Shown here in pieces: positions 61,248 to 64,000 of a stretch of 64,000 nucleotides of DNA. The DNA comes from Nectonema munidae (lineage: Eukaryota > Nematomorpha > Nectonematoida > Nectonematidae): positions 434,001-498,000 of the forward strand of contig JAUIRK010000014.1 in NCBI GenBank assembly GCA_030549495.1, read 5' to 3'. The stretch's first letter is position 1, and each line of letters begins with the position of its first letter. The translations under genes and the position numbers were made by a program. Under the pieces are notes generated by a model. The model searched no databases, was not told where the DNA came from, and worked only from the letters and a program-made list of their open reading frames with translations.

Positions 61248-63410
61248 TTTTATTTCGCGTAACATGAGAATATTAATATTATAAGATTTTTTGGATCAGG
61301 CACGGTTTTTTGAATTACGTTTCATAGCAAGTATAGGGAGATGATGAAGCATACCGTCTATATAGGCATTTTGCACTGTATTTTTAGAGATAGGAATATA
61401 ATATGGGAATGACGTGAACATAGCGACATTTTTGCAATCATGAATAAACAAATTAAACGCGAACATTCCTTTTTTTATATCTTCTTGTCCACAATTTGCA
61501 ATACAGAAACTTTACAAAATGCTTGATTCGAATTTTTAGCTTTTTGATAAATCTCCATTTTTGAGAAAATTAATCCGTATATTTACATCTCCGTTAGGGC
61601 ATCTTATTTTTGAAACTTTAAAACTTTGAATAATGGCATGCCTTTGAATCCAACGAATTCTTCGATAAATTTCTTAAATATTGAAAAACGCAGTAACATT
61701 TTAGTAAAGGAACTATCAGCAGTGACAATAAATTTTATGAATTTAAAGTACAAAAGTATTCAGCCGATGGTCTATACGTGATCGAAGCCTCGGCCCCCTC
61801 GTTCATATTTTCAAAATAAAATAATCAATTACAAATTTTAAAATACAGAACAAAAGTTGATTTCTTTTCAAAATGTTAAAATATGTACACTCGCATAGCA
61901 AGTAGCATCTTCTTGCTTAAGCGTGATTCTGCGTTCAAATTCGTTGTCCAACTTTCCATTTTTCTTTTTTATCTAAATTACAAAATCGAATACACATTCT
62001 TTATAAATTGACATGTGCAAAGGATGCCGATATTGCCCTTCCAGAATCATGAAGACCGCAATAAAAATCAGTAAAACAATCATCATACCTTATTTTTTAA
62101 AAAGAAAAATAAAATTAATTAACTCCACTTTTGAAAATAATACACACTAGTATTTAGCTATTATAATAATTGATTGCGTTTTCATCTTGCATGCAAAAGA
62201 ATAAAGATAGTTCCATTTCTAAATGTTAATGCTATCCTAAATCATTATAATTGAGGGCTTTGCTGTTTTTATTCGTAGCTAAAATTGGTTGGTACATTCG
62301 CATCGGTAGCGTCCCCTCTGGCTATTAGAAAGTTTTACGAATGTTAAAGTTATATCTTTAAAGTTCATATCTTTATTCTAACTTGTATTACTATGGATAC
62401 TGACTGATTGCTGGAAAGAATTTAATCCCTCATATATCATTATTATCACACATGATCAATAATAATACAAACAAACCTCATTTTAAAGTAAAAGTGAAAT
62501 GAGGTCACCATTAAAAATTTTCTTCGACATCAGGTGGATAAAAATTAGACTCACTTTTACATGAAAATGATTGAGAATAAAAAGGTGGCTGCACGACAAT
62601 GCATTGACTTTTTTGACGAAATCTTGATGTGGCAAATCCATTACCCAAAATCTATAAGGACTGGTGTTTTGTAGCTTGAATCTACTTTTGTCAAAGGTAC
62701 AACTTATCTAGAATAAAAGATTAGATAGTAAATATCAATCCTGTTTTAAAGTGTTAAAAAATATTGGTAGGAAGTGCGGTTTTTTTATTCTCCTCACTGA
62801 TGTAATCTCAATGTTTAACATTGTTCCATTTTTTTAGTGGCGTAAAAGAACAGATTTAGCAAGTAATCAAAGCAAACAATAAATACAAAAATTGTCTTAA
62901 AACTATATATTGATTAAAACAATTAATTATATAAAAGTAATTGTGTATTTTATGTTGGCACTTGTTATAGACACCATTTACTTCTCTCCTAATCAGGTCT
63001 GGGATAATGCAATACCTGTTTCAGGGTATGTAGTAGGGGGTAGGTGAACTTTTTTTATTATTATAATTTTCAATATTTATGATAAAACAATTTTTGTCCG
63101 ATGAACACACCACCATTATTACCCGACATTATACTTGCATTGTAAGCTCCCAATCCCATCATAACTGCGGATAACTACTTGGCTTTTATCAAGTCAAATT
63201 ACCTTCTTTGTAATCCTGATCGCATCACCACCTCCTTCCAGCTCAGTGATTCCTTGAGTTAAACTTTTTTATTGCTTTTTAGGCCTGGTTTTATGGATGT
63301 AAATCTTTTCTTAATGCCTCAAAGTATATCGAATAACTCATGGCCTATCAAGGAACAAGATTTTATTCCATATGTTTTATAAAAATGCCCGTGTACGTAT
63401 GTGTACGCTA
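61248..63410. other. Intergenic, no feature seen
   Basis: AT-rich sequence. No coding frame, array or paired repeat recognised. TCGAAGCCTCGGCCCCCTC at about 61785 looks like a transposon-end GC patch, but has no partner. Confidence 0.35.
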
Positions 63411-63422
63411 GTTTATAAGTAC

Positions 63423-64000
63423 TTAACTAGTTGTAAAAAATGATGTGTTTTTACCATATAATCGACAAAGTTTATTTTCCGTGTATAAAAATTGCCAAAT
63501 AAGGAAATTTTTTTTTAACAAATTAAACAAAATCAATAATTTTGTGAGAGTATAAAGCTTTTTAAAATGTCCATTATCAATACATAACGCCACATCACAA
63601 GTCTCACATATAATACTTGTTTTTCTCACACATGATGAGATGGCGCATCGTCTCACTTTTCCCACATGCCCCGTTGACATCTTTCAGATAGCGGAATATT
63701 TTCATGAATCCTAAAATTGCCTTTATCCGTAGACTTTCTTGGATAAAAAATAGGATATCTATCTGGCATCAAATATGAAGATGTTATTGACCATAATAAA
63801 TCTTGATTTTTATTGTAATTTGCTATTTTTTATAATTTGAAGGACGCAGCGAGCAATGTAGAAGGTATGTTTGCCATATGCAGCCACCAACATTTTTCGA
63901 TTTGTCTTGAATGCGATACATAGCAGCGGTTGAGTCTAGCAAGTCGACACCTCCCATAGATTCATTGTATTCTTTTATCAACTTGGGCTGCATAATTTGA
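63423..64000 (-). pseudogene. piggyBac transposase, C-terminal part, cut by the window edge
   Basis: Minus strand, entering from the right edge: QIMQPKLIKEYNESMGGVDL followed by LDSTAAMYRI (63998-63900), the piggyBac YN-x2-MGGVDLLD block. After a tract with stops come RYPIFYPRKSTDKGNFRIHE (about 63750-63695) and, in another frame, MSTGHVGKVRRCAISSCVRK then TSIICETCDVALCID (63680-63580). This is the C-terminal Cys-rich finger (RC-x4-C, C-x2-C, LC pattern). At least two frameshifts. MGGVDLLD places it near the PGBD type, unlike the other two fragments. The catalytic core would lie beyond 64000. Confidence 0.75.

Overview
The window is eukaryotic: very AT-rich (roughly 70% A+T by eye), with split genes, GT-AG introns and many degenerate transposons. 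The one clear host gene is a LIM-homeobox gene of the Lhx1/5 (Lim1) class on the minus strand. The mix of short degenerate hAT and piggyBac copies, CR1-like LINEs and tRNA-headed SINEs suits an arthropod. A parasitic copepod of the salmon-louse kind is my best guess, by recall of repeat families rather than by any search.

Layout. 1-5.5 kb: a 5.3-kb element with TTAA target duplications and piggyBac-type ends, carrying two unrelated tandem arrays (period about 150 bp) and, nested between them, a 1.1-kb element with long inverted ends and a 10-bp target duplication. 5.5-6 kb: C-terminal fragment of a piggyBac transposase. 6.5-8.3 kb: broken hAT-like transposase gene, minus strand. 8.8-9.5 kb: SINE tail fragment and a possible transposase fragment. 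11.2-14.4 kb: degenerate CR1-like LINE, minus strand. 14.4-14.65 kb: tRNA-derived SINE with an 11-bp target duplication.

15.4-55.3 kb is the Lim1 gene. Five coding exons are recognised: 55312-55140, 36350-36145, 30000-29726, 24276-24081 and 15792-15500. They join in phase without a remainder to 380 residues: LIM1, LIM2, acidic linker, homeodomain, C-tail. Its introns (18.8, 6.1, 5.4 and 8.3 kb) hold hAT MITEs (two with perfect 8-bp duplications), SINEs, a 3' LINE fragment, a piggyBac relic and long unannotatable AT-rich stretches.

Upstream of Lim1 lies a highly uniform 25-bp satellite (56.63-57.37 kb), unusually CpG-rich for this sequence. Then come a degenerate member of a multicopy arthropod protein family (58.5-60.2 kb, minus), a near-perfect palindromic MITE (61.1 kb) and a third piggyBac transposase fragment running off the right edge (63.4-64.0 kb, minus).

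No rRNA, intact tRNA, CRISPR or prokaryotic operon structure is present. I saw no system that I would call new. The best leads are the composite piggyBac-type element, the CpG-rich satellite next to Lim1, and the palindromic MITE.
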